From Caryophanales bacterium UBA7057 (GTDB taxonomy: Bacteria; Bacillota_I; Bacilli_A; RF39; UBA660), in the NCBI GenBank assembly GCA_002493865.1, contig DLAC01000053.1:1-46680 (forward strand): a stretch of 46,680 nt of DNA, given 5' to 3'. The notes beneath the pieces are model-generated. The model did not search any database and was not told the origin of the DNA. It was given only the letters and a program-made list of their open reading frames with translations. This document shows, one piece after another, positions 7,742 to 16,663 of this stretch. Within the stretch, counting starts at the first letter, position 1, and each line of letters starts with the position of its first letter. The translations under genes and the position numbers were made by a program.

Positions 7742-8545
7742 ATGGAAATAGACTTAATGAATGAAATGATTGATTATATTGAAAATCATTTAACGGAAGA
7801 GATTTCTTACCAGAAATTATCTAAAATTGTAGGAATGAATGAATTTTTAATGCAAAGAGTATTTTCCTTAGTTACAGGTATCTCTATTTCCGAATATATT
7901 CGAAAACGGAGATTATCCAAAGCTTTAGAAGAAATTCAAAATACAAAAGGAACAATTCTTGATATTGCGATTAAATATCAATATAGTTCAGCAATTCCTT
8001 TTACACGTGCTTTTAAGAAAGAATTTGGAAGTACACCGAGTGAATATCGAAAGAAAAAGAAAAAGTACAGTCAGTTTTTAAAAATCCATTTTGAGAAAAC
8101 CGAGAATAAATCTTTAGAGTATGAAGTCAAAGAACAAAAAGAAACAATTCTTTGGATGAAGAAAATAGAAGCAGATACCCTAGATAATTTCCACTATAAA
8201 ATTAGAAAATTATATAAAGAATTAAAAGAAACAAATTCGTACCAGTTATGGAATCAAATAGGGATGTATGCAATTTGGGATCATCGAGAAAAATCCTATC
8301 TTTATTTTGTGGGATCTAAAGAAAAAACTTCTGGTACAGAAAAAATAATACTTCCTGCGGGGAAATATGCAATCTTTTCTGTTGGCTCTAGAGAACAAAA
8401 AGACATTGTAAAGACGAATCAAATGATTTATCATGGATGGTTACCATCTACGAGTTTCAGTTTAAAAGACTCGCCTTGCTTTGAATACTATCAAGAAGAT
8501 AATTGTCAAATAGGAGTACCTATCAATTCCAAAAATATTTTATAA
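7742..8545 (+). CDS. AraC-family transcriptional regulator with GyrI-like C-terminal domain
   Basis: A 267-residue regulator. The N-terminal ~100 residues are an AraC double helix-turn-helix: LSKIVGMNEFLMQRVF is the first helix pair, and IAIKYQYSS...FTRAFKKEFGSTPSEYR the classic second HTH signature. The remainder has the length and strand pattern of a GyrI-like/effector-binding domain (Rob and BltR type), although identity is low. The start at ATG 7742 is preceded by GGAAGTG; a GTG at 7715 in the same frame overlaps the previous gene and lacks a good site. The DNA-binding domain comes first, as in the Rob/SoxS-plus-GyrI class. Coupling to the PP-loop gene suggests that it controls its own operon or the exporter downstream (inference). 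A terminator follows. Confidence 0.88.
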   Translation: MEIDLMNEMIDYIENHLTEEISYQKLSKIVGMNEFLMQRVFSLVTGISISEYIRKRRLSKALEEIQNTKGTILDIAIKYQYSSAIPFTRAFKKEFGSTPSEYRKKKKKYSQFLKIHFEKTENKSLEYEVKEQKETILWMKKIEADTLDNFHYKIRKLYKELKETNSYQLWNQIGMYAIWDHREKSYLYFVGSKEKTSGTEKIILPAGKYAIFSVGSREQKDIVKTNQMIYHGWLPSTSFSLKDSPCFEYYQEDNCQIGVPINSKNIL

Positions 8546-8548
8546 AAT

Positions 8549-8578
8549 AAACTTTTCTGATATGAGAAAAGTTTTTAA
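8549..8578 (+). terminator. Terminator after the AraC gene
   Basis: Perfect 10-bp stem AAACTTTTCT (8549-8558) with AGAAAAGTTT (8565-8574), hexaloop GATATG, T-run. Confidence 0.85.
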
Positions 8579-8622
8579 TTGGATGAAATCCCTTTATATA
8601 CTAATAATAAGTGGTGGTATCT

Positions 8623-10272
8623 ATGACAAAGGGAATTGTAAAAAGGTATTTTCATCTACTAGGAAAAGTACCTCTTTTTTTAATTTTTTATAGTATTTGT
8701 GTAATCTTAAGTGATATTCTATCTCTAGGAATTCCAATTCTTGGTTCTAGAATTATTGATATGATTACATTAGAAAATATAAATGGAGCCTATCAAACTG
8801 TGATTCTGTTGGGAATTTGTTACTTAGTTCAAAATGCTTTGACTTATGGAAATAGTTACTTCTATGCGAGCTTCTTTAAAAACTGTTATGTAGATTTACA
8901 TCGGAAGCTAATAGAATCTATTTACCAGTATGATATGAAAGAACAAAGTGATTTGCCAAAAGCGAAGATAATTAATACCAGTAACCTAGATTTAATTTCT
9001 GTTTGTGAAATTCCTTCTCATACCTTTCATATAATGATGGAGTATTTAAAACTTTTATTGATTACTTTCATATTTATTTGGCAAAATATGTTTCTCGGCT
9101 TCATTGTTTTCGTACTTCATTTGATTTACTTAAAAAGACTGAATGATCTGAATCAAAAAGGGGCAGAGCATTTTAAAAATCAACGAATGTATGCCGACCG
9201 ATTAACAGGTCTTTTAGCGCAAATCCTAAACGGACTCAAGGATGTAAAAGAGCTAAACTTAATTCCAACTTTAAACCGAAAACTAGAAAAAGAAAGAAAA
9301 AATTGGAAACATCATTACTTTTTAAGAAGAAAATGTATTATGAGAAAAGAATCCGTAACAGTTGTACTAGTCCAGCTTGGAAAACTCGGATTGTATATAT
9401 TTTTAATTTGGAAAGTTTTTTCAAATTCTATCACGATTGGGACATTATTACTTTTAATTTCTTACTATGAGAAAATGACCACTTCTGTGACAAATATTAT
9501 GGAGTATTCTATGAATCTTTTAGATGAAGAGATAGCTTTTGGACGAATTGAAAGTCTATTAAAAATGAAAGTGGAATCCAAAAAGGAAAAAAACTTGCCA
9601 ATTCATTTTGAGGAACCGAGTATTTCCTTTCAAAATGTTTCCTTTTCCTATCATAAAAAAATCGTTTTAAAAAATGTGACCATGAATATTTCATTTGGAG
9701 AGATCACTGTATTAACTGGTACCAATGGAGCGGGCAAAACGACAATTCTTAATTTAATTGCTAGGGAAATAGAGGCGAATAAAGGAAGCATTTTTCTTTC
9801 TGGAAAACGGATAGAAACATATGACTTAGAGAGTTATCTAAGTGAAGTATCCATTGTTACTCAAGATCCATTTCTATTTAATATGAGTATTCAGGAAAAT
9901 TTTTCGATGATAAATAAAAATCATCAAGTTCAAATTGAAATCTGTAAGAAGATAGGCTTACACGATATGATTATGAAATTACCAAATGGTTATCATACAA
10001 CACTGAAAGAATTTGCGACAAACTTGTCTGGTGGACAAAAGCAACTCTTGGCTTTGGGAAGAGCTTTAATGAAAAAATCAAAAATACTTTTATTAGATGA
10101 ATTTACCAGTTCTCTAGACAAAGAAACAACCGAAAAAATGATTTCTATTTTACAAGAAATTAAAGAAGAGTATTTAATTTTTGTCATTGCCCATGATGAA
10201 AGAGTGATAGAAATGGCAGATACTCTTTTCCGATTAGAAAAAGGACACATTAAAAAGATAGAAAGGAAATAA
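8623..10272 (+). CDS. ABC exporter half-transporter (TMD-NBD fusion) 1
   Basis: A 549-residue type I ABC exporter: about six spans in residues 1-300 and an ATPase domain in 320-549. Walker A GTNGAGKT is at 366-373, the signature LSGGQ at 468-472, Walker B LLLDEF with the catalytic Glu, D-loop SSLD and H-loop AHDE. It lacks a C39 peptidase domain. I start at ATG 8623, with GTGGTGG upstream; GTG codons at 8611 are alternatives. It is related to the exporter at 18,090: both carry a QILNG-(L/I)-x-(E/K)-(V/I)-K segment before the last spans and a (H)D.IM.LP.GYHT segment before the signature. The substrate is unknown; a lipid, peptide or drug is possible. The nearby AraC gene could regulate it, but a terminator lies between them. 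Confidence 0.9.
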   Translation: MTKGIVKRYFHLLGKVPLFLIFYSICVILSDILSLGIPILGSRIIDMITLENINGAYQTVILLGICYLVQNALTYGNSYFYASFFKNCYVDLHRKLIESIYQYDMKEQSDLPKAKIINTSNLDLISVCEIPSHTFHIMMEYLKLLLITFIFIWQNMFLGFIVFVLHLIYLKRLNDLNQKGAEHFKNQRMYADRLTGLLAQILNGLKDVKELNLIPTLNRKLEKERKNWKHHYFLRRKCIMRKESVTVVLVQLGKLGLYIFLIWKVFSNSITIGTLLLLISYYEKMTTSVTNIMEYSMNLLDEEIAFGRIESLLKMKVESKKEKNLPIHFEEPSISFQNVSFSYHKKIVLKNVTMNISFGEITVLTGTNGAGKTTILNLIAREIEANKGSIFLSGKRIETYDLESYLSEVSIVTQDPFLFNMSIQENFSMINKNHQVQIEICKKIGLHDMIMKLPNGYHTTLKEFATNLSGGQKQLLALGRALMKKSKILLLDEFTSSLDKETTEKMISILQEIKEEYLIFVIAHDERVIEMADTLFRLEKGHIKKIERK

Positions 10273-10300
10273 GAATTCTCTTTTTTTGAAATGAATCCTG

Positions 10301-10321
10301 TGGTATACTTTTAAAAGTATA
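10301..10321 (+). promoter_or_regulatory. Extended -10 promoter embedded in an 18-bp palindrome
   Basis: TGgTATACT at 10301-10309 is an extended -10 hexamer. It overlaps a perfect palindrome at 10304-10321 (TATACTTTT and its complement). The symmetry at the -10 could be a repressor site. Confidence 0.45.
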
Positions 10322-10338
10322 AGGAATGAGGAATAGGG

Positions 10339-10848
10339 ATGAAAAAGAAAGAAGCAGAAGAAATTGCAGTAAAAGTTTCTAAAGTAATTATGGAATATAT
10401 TACGAACATTTTAACAGATAGCGGGAAAGTAGAAGGAACGATTGACTTTGAGTCGGCAAGAGTAGATGGGTATCAAGAAAAAATGTGTGTAGTTGTAATT
10501 TCCGTTCCAGAGAAACCATTTTATAAACCAATCAATAGTGGAATTCCTAGTATCCATAGTATTTCATTTTATAAGAAAATTTTAGAAGATATGATAGATA
10601 CCTGTTTATATAGTGATCAACTTTCCACTAGTAGATTTTATAGTGTCAAAGGAATGATGGGACCAACCTTTCAAGGGGTGAGTGCAGAAAGTACTTTTGG
10701 AAATAGACTTCGGATGAACTTTACAAACATTGGTACAGGACTAAACGAAGCAATTGATGAATATAATAGAAAAATTGATTTATACGAAAGTGAGATTAAA
10801 AAAGAGGAAAAAACAGAAACTCCTTTAGAATCAGGAAAAATTAGATAA
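10339..10848 (+). CDS. Hypothetical protein, 169 aa
   Basis: I do not recognise this protein. It is soluble and lysine/glutamate-rich at both ends, with a predicted mixed alpha/beta middle: an amphipathic helix over residues 4-28, strands around CVVVISVP near 52-59, and a helix at SFYKKILEDMID. The last ~25 residues are charged and low-complexity. There is no signal peptide, transmembrane segment or nucleotide-binding motif. ATG 10339 has a weak site (AAGGAATGAGG). The gene sits alone behind an extended -10 promoter with a palindrome and ends at a shared bidirectional terminator with the convergent GH3 gene, so it is its own unit. The coding pattern looks real; function not assigned. Confidence 0.7.
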   Translation: MKKKEAEEIAVKVSKVIMEYITNILTDSGKVEGTIDFESARVDGYQEKMCVVVISVPEKPFYKPINSGIPSIHSISFYKKILEDMIDTCLYSDQLSTSRFYSVKGMMGPTFQGVSAESTFGNRLRMNFTNIGTGLNEAIDEYNRKIDLYESEIKKEEKTETPLESGKIR

Positions 10849-10851
10849 ATG

Positions 10852-10880
10852 AAAAAAACGTAGAAATCTACGTTTTATTT
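10852..10880. terminator. Bidirectional terminator between convergent genes
   Basis: Perfect 10-bp stem AAAACGTAGA (10855-10864) with TCTACGTTTT (10867-10876). A-run on the left and T-run on the right serve both strands. The stop codon of the minus-strand GH3 gene (10875-10877) overlaps the stem edge. Confidence 0.85.
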
Positions 10881-12251
10881 TTGGTTTTCATACATGAGTC
10901 CTTTGGCATACTTCCAGGCGAGAATTCGAAAGGCATTTTTTTCAATGAGATTTTCATCGATACTACCATCTTCTACAGCCTTTTTAATGGAATTGAAAGC
11001 TCCTTCATAGTCTGTTACCATGATGATATCATTTCCTGCAAGGAGTGCTTTGATTACGGCATTATCAATTGAAGATACTGCTCCCATCGCAAGATCATCG
11101 GTCATAATAATTCCAGTAAATCCTAATTCATTACGAAGTACATTATGAACACTTGGAGAAAGGGAAGCGGGGTTACTTGCATCAATACTATTGACTGTGT
11201 TATGGCTGACTAAAATTGCTTCTCCTCCAGCATCGATCCCTGCTTTAAATGGAGGTAGGTCATTTGCGAGTATTTCATCATATGTTCTTGTATCTGTGGT
11301 ACCACTTACATGTGTATCGGCATTATTTCCATATCCTGGGAAGTGTTTCATTGTATAAGAAACGCCCAGCCCTTTACTTGCTTCAATTACCGTTTTTGCA
11401 TAGGTAGAAGTTAAATCTGTTCCTTGACCAAAAGCACGGTCATACATATAGTCACTAGAATTGGTAGAAACATCTACAACAGGGGCTAGGTTTAGGTTAA
11501 TTCCTAGATTATGTAATAAATTACTCTTATTGATGGTATCCTGTCTAATGGCATCAAATCCGCCAGAAGTATATAGTTCCTTTGAAGATTTAAACTTCTC
11601 AGTCGCAAGTTTTGGATTACTACTGATACGAACGACTTTGCCACCTTCTTCATCGACAGCAGTTAAAATTGGTACCTTTACCGAATCCTGGAGTTCAGCC
11701 ATCATTCCTTGAACTTCTTCAGGAAGCTTTCCAGTAAAATCTTTTTCAAAGAAAACATATCCACCGAATTGATATTTTTTTAATGCTTCTACGGCACTTG
11801 TTCCAGGATAACGAACCAAGAGTAATTGTGCAATTTTTTGATCTAGTGTTAATTCTTTTAATTTCTTTCCAGCCAACGTGTAATAATTACTAAAGATTCC
11901 ATGGTCTAGCCAATCCGTAGAGATTCCGTATTCATCAACAGAAACAGGAGATGTCTGATAACTAACGACTTTTCCGTCTTGTATATTTTGATTCTTATTG
12001 AGAGAACCAGTATATTCAATTTGAATATTAGAACCAACATCTGCCTGAACTCCATTAATGGCAAACGTATAAATAATATGATTTTGATCCTGAACAGTTA
12101 CCTGATCATTTTCTACCCACATCACAGTTGCTTCCATACTCTTTGTTTTTGCAGCAGGAGTTTTCAAACTATCAGAAATTGCGACTCCTAGAAAAACAAA
12201 AAGTGTGAAAGTCATTACCGCCGCAAGGCCTAAAATGTATTTTTTTTCCAT
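10875..12251 (-). CDS. Membrane-anchored GH3 beta-N-acetylhexosaminidase (NagZ-like)
   Basis: A 458-residue protein. One N-terminal membrane anchor (about residues 6-27), then a ~100-residue beta-rich domain, then a GH3 TIM barrel. Diagnostic motifs are KHFPGYG with a following DTH (the His/Asp dyad of the NagZ class) and IMTDDLAMGA holding the nucleophile Asp. NagZ-type enzymes remove GlcNAc from peptidoglycan or its turnover products; anchoring outside the membrane suggests cell-wall recycling or breakdown, as in Bacillus NagZ. No GH3 C-terminal domain is visible, as in single-domain NagZ enzymes. I start at 12251, six bases after AGGTG; in-frame ATG 12257 and GTG 12260 are alternatives. 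It is one of only two minus-strand genes in the window and is monocistronic. Confidence 0.9.
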   Translation of the reverse strand: MEKKYILGLAAVMTFTLFVFLGVAISDSLKTPAAKTKSMEATVMWVENDQVTVQDQNHIIYTFAINGVQADVGSNIQIEYTGSLNKNQNIQDGKVVSYQTSPVSVDEYGISTDWLDHGIFSNYYTLAGKKLKELTLDQKIAQLLLVRYPGTSAVEALKKYQFGGYVFFEKDFTGKLPEEVQGMMAELQDSVKVPILTAVDEEGGKVVRISSNPKLATEKFKSSKELYTSGGFDAIRQDTINKSNLLHNLGINLNLAPVVDVSTNSSDYMYDRAFGQGTDLTSTYAKTVIEASKGLGVSYTMKHFPGYGNNADTHVSGTTDTRTYDEILANDLPPFKAGIDAGGEAILVSHNTVNSIDASNPASLSPSVHNVLRNELGFTGIIMTDDLAMGAVSSIDNAVIKALLAGNDIIMVTDYEGAFNSIKKAVEDGSIDENLIEKNAFRILAWKYAKGLMYENQK

Positions 12252-12311
12252 ATCCATCACCTATAGTATAGTATATAGAATGCATTCCTGAATTATGATA
12301 ATAATTTTTTC

Positions 12312-12339
12312 TTGAAAAAGAAGAGATTTATGTTAAAAT
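12312..12339 (+). promoter_or_regulatory. Promoter of the 12.4-kb operon
   Basis: TTGAAA (12312-12317), 16-base spacer, TAAAAT (12334-12339) with TG at 12331-12332 (extended -10). The leader contains two CACCT copies before the AGGTG ribosome binding site; the nearer one can pair with it (CACCT and AGGTG, ten-base loop), which might limit initiation. Confidence 0.55.
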
Positions 12340-12392
12340 ATAGGCATGAAAAACACCTATGAATTACACCTAAAAAATAAGAGGTGAAAAGA

Positions 12393-13334
12393 ATGGTTAA
12401 TAATGATAGAAAAAATGAACTAACAAGAATGATTACAAAAATGGCGACTGATGAGAAGAAAAAAGGTCATGTAGTTGGTATGTATTTAAATGCTTTCCAA
12501 GAAGATGATGAGAAAAAAATAGAAATTGTATCTGTTATTGATGAAATGACAAAAGAATGGGAAGAATTAAAAAAAGGACATTCTACTGTAATGGCTTGTG
12601 TTCATCATATTAAAATATTCCCATCTGTGGTTCATGCATCTGAATTTTCAAGAGTATACTTAGGATATCAAGAAGCACTCTTAGCGCAACAATTAAAGAA
12701 TGCTTATATTATCTATGATGGGAAATCTGAATGGGGACAAGAAGAACATTTCTTAGAAGAATTAAGGGAATCTTATTTAGATGATAAGTACTTAACATTT
12801 TATAGGAATCGTTTAGAAATATCTCCAAAGTTAATTCAAATGATTCATCGCAATCTAAGAACAGGAAGTAAGGCATTTTTATTTAGTGATAGAACTGAAG
12901 AAGTGCATTTATCTAAAGCCGAAGCAAGTCATCTTGTAGATAAGAAACAATTAACAGTCGATAAGAAACTCCAGCAAGTTCGTGATTTACTTTTGAGATA
13001 TCGCATCGAATTAGAAAAAGGATTGCCACAGTGTGACTTGCAAACTTCTAGTTTTATTACGGGTCAATATATCGCCTGTAATGATGAGAATTTGAAATTG
13101 TTTCAAAAACTTCAAGCGAAAACGACTGCATTTAACTATAAATTAGATGATATTTTTAAACAGATGAGATTATTTAAAGAAGATCAATTTACAGAAGAAG
13201 AAAAAACAGAATTCTTTTCTAGATGTCTTTCTTATTTAGAAAGGGGTTTTGAACATATTAATCCAATAGACTATTTGATGGTAGAAGAACAAGCATCTTA
13301 TCAGAAACTAAAATCAATGGGGGAAAGAAAATAA
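12393..13334 (+). CDS. Hypothetical protein, 313 aa
   Basis: I do not recognise this family. The protein is soluble, without signal peptide or membrane span. It has an alpha/beta first half (strand HVVGMYLNAF near residue 27, a VMACVHHIKIF strand near 65) and a strongly helical second half with a Lys/Glu/Gln-rich segment near 160-215. ATG 12393 follows GAGGTG at six bases; a GTG at 12384 overlaps that site and is not the start. The next gene begins at GTG 13336 one base after the stop, so the two are certainly co-transcribed and probably functionally linked. The following 864-residue gene, 68 bases on with no terminator between, may complete a three-gene operon. No known motif was found. Confidence 0.75.
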   Translation: MVNNDRKNELTRMITKMATDEKKKGHVVGMYLNAFQEDDEKKIEIVSVIDEMTKEWEELKKGHSTVMACVHHIKIFPSVVHASEFSRVYLGYQEALLAQQLKNAYIIYDGKSEWGQEEHFLEELRESYLDDKYLTFYRNRLEISPKLIQMIHRNLRTGSKAFLFSDRTEEVHLSKAEASHLVDKKQLTVDKKLQQVRDLLLRYRIELEKGLPQCDLQTSSFITGQYIACNDENLKLFQKLQAKTTAFNYKLDDIFKQMRLFKEDQFTEEEKTEFFSRCLSYLERGFEHINPIDYLMVEEQASYQKLKSMGERK

Positions 13335-13335
13335 A

Positions 13336-13929
13336 GTGGATAAATACATACAACCTAAATCAGAAAGCATTACAATCAATAGAGATTGGTTATATCATTG
13401 GATTTTAGATGAAGAAATGATGAATACTGTCTACAAGTTTGGGATTCTATCGAAAGAAAACTTAAAAAAGCAAAAAATTCCTTTTACTAGAGATAGTTCC
13501 AAAGATGTTGGTTGTAATGGAACAGAATATGTATGCGTATGTAAGAGGCTAGAAAGAGGAAGCTATGCATATCAAAAGTACATTATGGGAAATTGTGCAT
13601 TTATTATTTCCCCTGACATTGAAAAAATAAACACCAAGAAAGTGGAAACAGAAGTGAGGAAAAAAGGGGCCTTTGGGAAATGGTTTAAGCCTAAAATAGT
13701 AGTAGAAGAAAAATCCATTGTCAATTATCAGGATGAGTACTTAGTGAAAGATAGAATTGCTTTTTCAGATATCATTGGTCTAAAAATACCATTTTTTGTA
13801 GATGACGATGACTATCAAATGTTTTTAGATTTTTTAGAGCGAACGAAGACAGATTTGCCTATCATAGATGTAGAACGTGGACGTGTAACCAATAAAGAAA
13901 ATGTAAAAAGATATTTGCGTAGAAGATAA
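13336..13929 (+). CDS. Hypothetical protein, 197 aa, possible ADP-ribosyltransferase-like fold
   Basis: This starts at GTG 13336 after GGGGGAAAG about ten bases upstream, one base behind the previous stop. The residue pattern is suggestive of ADP-ribosyl/DarT/KptA-type folds: YKFGILSKENL near the start (the 'G-(I/L)-L' element), NGTEYVCVCKR strand, AFIISPDI, and DEYLVKDRIAFSDIIGLKIP near 140-165, which resembles the late-strand 'I.P..I.GI' element. I cannot see a convincing catalytic triad, so function is not assigned. The C-terminus is basic (RRR). There is no signal peptide or membrane span. A gap of 68 bases without hairpin precedes the repeat protein. Confidence is good that it is a gene, low for any fold. 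Confidence 0.7.
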   Translation: MDKYIQPKSESITINRDWLYHWILDEEMMNTVYKFGILSKENLKKQKIPFTRDSSKDVGCNGTEYVCVCKRLERGSYAYQKYIMGNCAFIISPDIEKINTKKVETEVRKKGAFGKWFKPKIVVEEKSIVNYQDEYLVKDRIAFSDIIGLKIPFFVDDDDYQMFLDFLERTKTDLPIIDVERGRVTNKENVKRYLRRR

Positions 13930-13997
13930 ATCTTTCTCATATCTGTTCTTTTAAAATATTAAATCATCGTAAATTTCATAATTAAGGGGGTGATATT

Positions 13998-16592
13998 ATG
14001 GAATTTCTTTATCAAAAACAACCATTAAAAGATTATGTATCAACACTTGTTAAAAATCCAAATGACCTAAATTTATTAAATTCTACAATGGAAGAAATTA
14101 TAACTAGAGAGTACCAAACAAATAGGAATATGGATTTACTAATTGAGGATATTCTAAAAAGGGAAGAAATTAGAAAAATCATAAGTGGTGAATATCAAAA
14201 GCAAAAAAAGAATTCATGGAATTATCATAATATTCCCTTAAAACAGTATTTAGAAGGTTTATTAGAAAATAAAGAAGACTTGAATTTTTTATATGATACA
14301 ATCAAACGGATATTAAAAAAAGAGTATACACCAGGAATAAATTTAGATTCATTGATAGATGATATTTTAAGTCAAGATAAAATTCAACAAATTATCAAGG
14401 GAACCTATGAAAAAAGAAAAACGAAATCATGGTATTACCATAAAGTTTCCTTAAGACAATATTTATATAGCTTATTAGAAAATAAAGAGGATGTAGAATA
14501 TTTATATTATATAGTCAGCCATATCTTAGAAAAAGAATACACCTCTTCTTGTAATATGGATTCTTTAATTGAAGACATCTTGAGTCGACCTAAAATCCAA
14601 GAAATTATCAGTGACAACTATTCAAAAAAAGAAGAAACAGAATGGATTTATCAAGGAATGGCTTTATCTAGTTATGTTGAAAAGTATATTCAATCTCCTT
14701 ATCGAAGCAGTGCACAAATAGTAAAGGGGATTAGAACACACGTTTCTTCTATAATGAAAAGAAAGAATTTAGGCGTATCTAAAAGAGAAGAATTAATTGA
14801 TATCTATTTATCATCGGACAAATTTCAGAAAATTTTGTCTACTCCTCCCGCCAAAAGAAATTCCTATTTTTATCACGGAATGACACTACGAAATTATGTA
14901 AAAGAAAGAATACAAGATACAGATAACTTTAATTATGTATATAAATTTATTACTTCAAGAATTATGTCCATGTATCAAGAAAAAAATCAAGATTTAGAAC
15001 TAGTAATCAATTTTGTAATGGAAAGTGAAGAAGTAAAGGAGTTACTAAATACAGATACCATTTCAAAGCAGGAAAAGGAAGAGTGGCCCTATAAAGAGGG
15101 ACTTTTGATAGATTATTTAAAAACAATCAATCTAAATGGAAAAAGGGTTGCCACTGTCTATAGCGCAATCAAAAATGCTATCAACAGAAGACATGAGGAA
15201 GAATTTTCTTCTATTCAAGAGAAAAAAGAGACCATTGAAGAATTTGTAGACTCCAAAGAGTTTCAAAACTATCTAGAATATGGATATATAGAGAAATGCT
15301 ATTTTTATAGCGGAATGCTACTGATTGATTATTTGAGAATCTATTATGAAGATAGTTTAAAAAGCATAAATAAAACACTCGAAGATTTATATAAAAAGGT
15401 CATATACATGGCATTTAAAAATCAAAATGTTGAAGATTTATCTCAGAAGGAAATCGAAGAAGAAATTGACTTTGCTCTAAGAAGTAATGAAATGAGTGAA
15501 TACTTGCATCGTCCAAAAATCGTATTTGAAGATTGGAGCTATAAGGGAGAACCCCTAAAAAATATCATATTAAGGGAGTATAGTTCCGTCATTGAAAATG
15601 ATCAGGATTTAACTAGAATTTATGGATTTATTACTGATAATGCTAGAAAAATTAAAAAAGAAAACCCTGATATGACTAATGAAATCATTATTGAATCTTT
15701 TTTAGAGGAAGAGTTTGTGAAAGATTATATAGAGAAGTATTCTAAAAGAAAGAGAATTCGGAATGAGGTCCAACAAAAAACTAGATTATATGAAAATAGG
15801 GATGATTTCCAGTATATCAGTTTATATGCAAAGGAAAATAACTTAGATATTACAGAAATTGTGAGAATTACTCATCTAGGATTTAATTATTACAGTGCCA
15901 TCATGATTCTTGAATATGCAAGAAAGTTTCATCAAAATGTAGATGAGATAGTAAACTTTACTTTAAATATGGATAAAACGGAAAATAACTCTTTATTATG
16001 GTTAATAAAATTAGGATTTCGGGACTATATTTGGAATGTCATAGAAAACAACAAAAGTTTAATTCGTTGCCTTTTCTTGGATAATATGAAATATTCATAT
16101 AAAAACTCTACTTTGATAGAATACGAGGATTTATATCAATTTTTAAGTGAACAATTATCAAAAAGGTTCATTGTAATAACAACACCTATTGAATATATGT
16201 TTCTGTCATTTAAGTCATTTATTTATAATTGTATTAAAGGTTATGTGATAGAAAAAGGCCACAATCCATGTGATTATAGATGCGATAGTATTGATGACGA
16301 CAATCATCCTATCGTTCTTATATCAGAAGATAATCTTGAAACTAATTTGATAGAAAGTGAAACATCTAATATAATTATGGATGCTTTAGACTTATTAGAT
16401 AATTTAGAAAGAGAGTTTATCAATTTAAGGTATGGGTTTAAAAGTGAGGTAAACAATCTTTTTCAGATACAATCAATATGGAATGCTGAAGGAATTCAAG
16501 TATCCATAGAAGAATTAGAGAGAATGGATAAAATTGTCTTAGAAAAACTTCGAGAAAACCCTAAAATATTAGAAATGAGACAAACGGCTTAA
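13998..16592 (+). CDS. Large repeat protein with sigma-70-like C-terminal module
   Basis: An 864-residue protein. Residues 3-582 are about eight degenerate tandem repeats of ~71-78 residues, each opening with an aromatic (W/F)-x-Y-x-x-x-x-L-x-x-Y element at about 3, 74, 145, 216, 290, 363, 435 and 513; the first three also share an (N/D)-(M/L)-D-S/L-LI(E/D)DIL end. Repeats 2 and 3 are the most alike. The C-terminus reads like a decayed or divergent sigma factor: EYEDLYQFL...FKSFIYNCIKGYV at about 708-750 resembles region 2, and LDLLDNLEREFINLRYG (798-813), then VSIEELERM...LEKLRE (835-853), resembles region 4 with its HTH. There is no signal peptide or membrane span. The start ATG 13998 has AAGGGGGTG. 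I infer a regulatory or scaffold role; no described family is known to me. Confidence 0.75.
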   Translation: MEFLYQKQPLKDYVSTLVKNPNDLNLLNSTMEEIITREYQTNRNMDLLIEDILKREEIRKIISGEYQKQKKNSWNYHNIPLKQYLEGLLENKEDLNFLYDTIKRILKKEYTPGINLDSLIDDILSQDKIQQIIKGTYEKRKTKSWYYHKVSLRQYLYSLLENKEDVEYLYYIVSHILEKEYTSSCNMDSLIEDILSRPKIQEIISDNYSKKEETEWIYQGMALSSYVEKYIQSPYRSSAQIVKGIRTHVSSIMKRKNLGVSKREELIDIYLSSDKFQKILSTPPAKRNSYFYHGMTLRNYVKERIQDTDNFNYVYKFITSRIMSMYQEKNQDLELVINFVMESEEVKELLNTDTISKQEKEEWPYKEGLLIDYLKTINLNGKRVATVYSAIKNAINRRHEEEFSSIQEKKETIEEFVDSKEFQNYLEYGYIEKCYFYSGMLLIDYLRIYYEDSLKSINKTLEDLYKKVIYMAFKNQNVEDLSQKEIEEEIDFALRSNEMSEYLHRPKIVFEDWSYKGEPLKNIILREYSSVIENDQDLTRIYGFITDNARKIKKENPDMTNEIIIESFLEEEFVKDYIEKYSKRKRIRNEVQQKTRLYENRDDFQYISLYAKENNLDITEIVRITHLGFNYYSAIMILEYARKFHQNVDEIVNFTLNMDKTENNSLLWLIKLGFRDYIWNVIENNKSLIRCLFLDNMKYSYKNSTLIEYEDLYQFLSEQLSKRFIVITTPIEYMFLSFKSFIYNCIKGYVIEKGHNPCDYRCDSIDDDNHPIVLISEDNLETNLIESETSNIIMDALDLLDNLEREFINLRYGFKSEVNNLFQIQSIWNAEGIQVSIEELERMDKIVLEKLRENPKILEMRQTA

Positions 16593-16631
16593 TAATCAAT
16601 TCTTTTTGTAATTCTAGTGTGATACGTTTTG

Positions 16632-16663
16632 AAAAGGTGTAAAGCAAATAATTTACACCTTTT
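16632..16663. terminator. Bidirectional terminator between convergent genes
   Basis: Perfect 12-bp stem AAAAGGTGTAAA (16632-16643) with TTTACACCTTTT (16652-16663), eight-base loop, T-run beyond. The last codons and TAA of the minus-strand gene lie inside the right arm. Confidence 0.9.

Noticed and set aside
12340..12392. Leader of the 12.4-kb gene as a riboswitch
   Set aside because: It is only about 50 bases, with short CACCT/AGGTG pairing and no recognisable aptamer, so at most it limits ribosome access.
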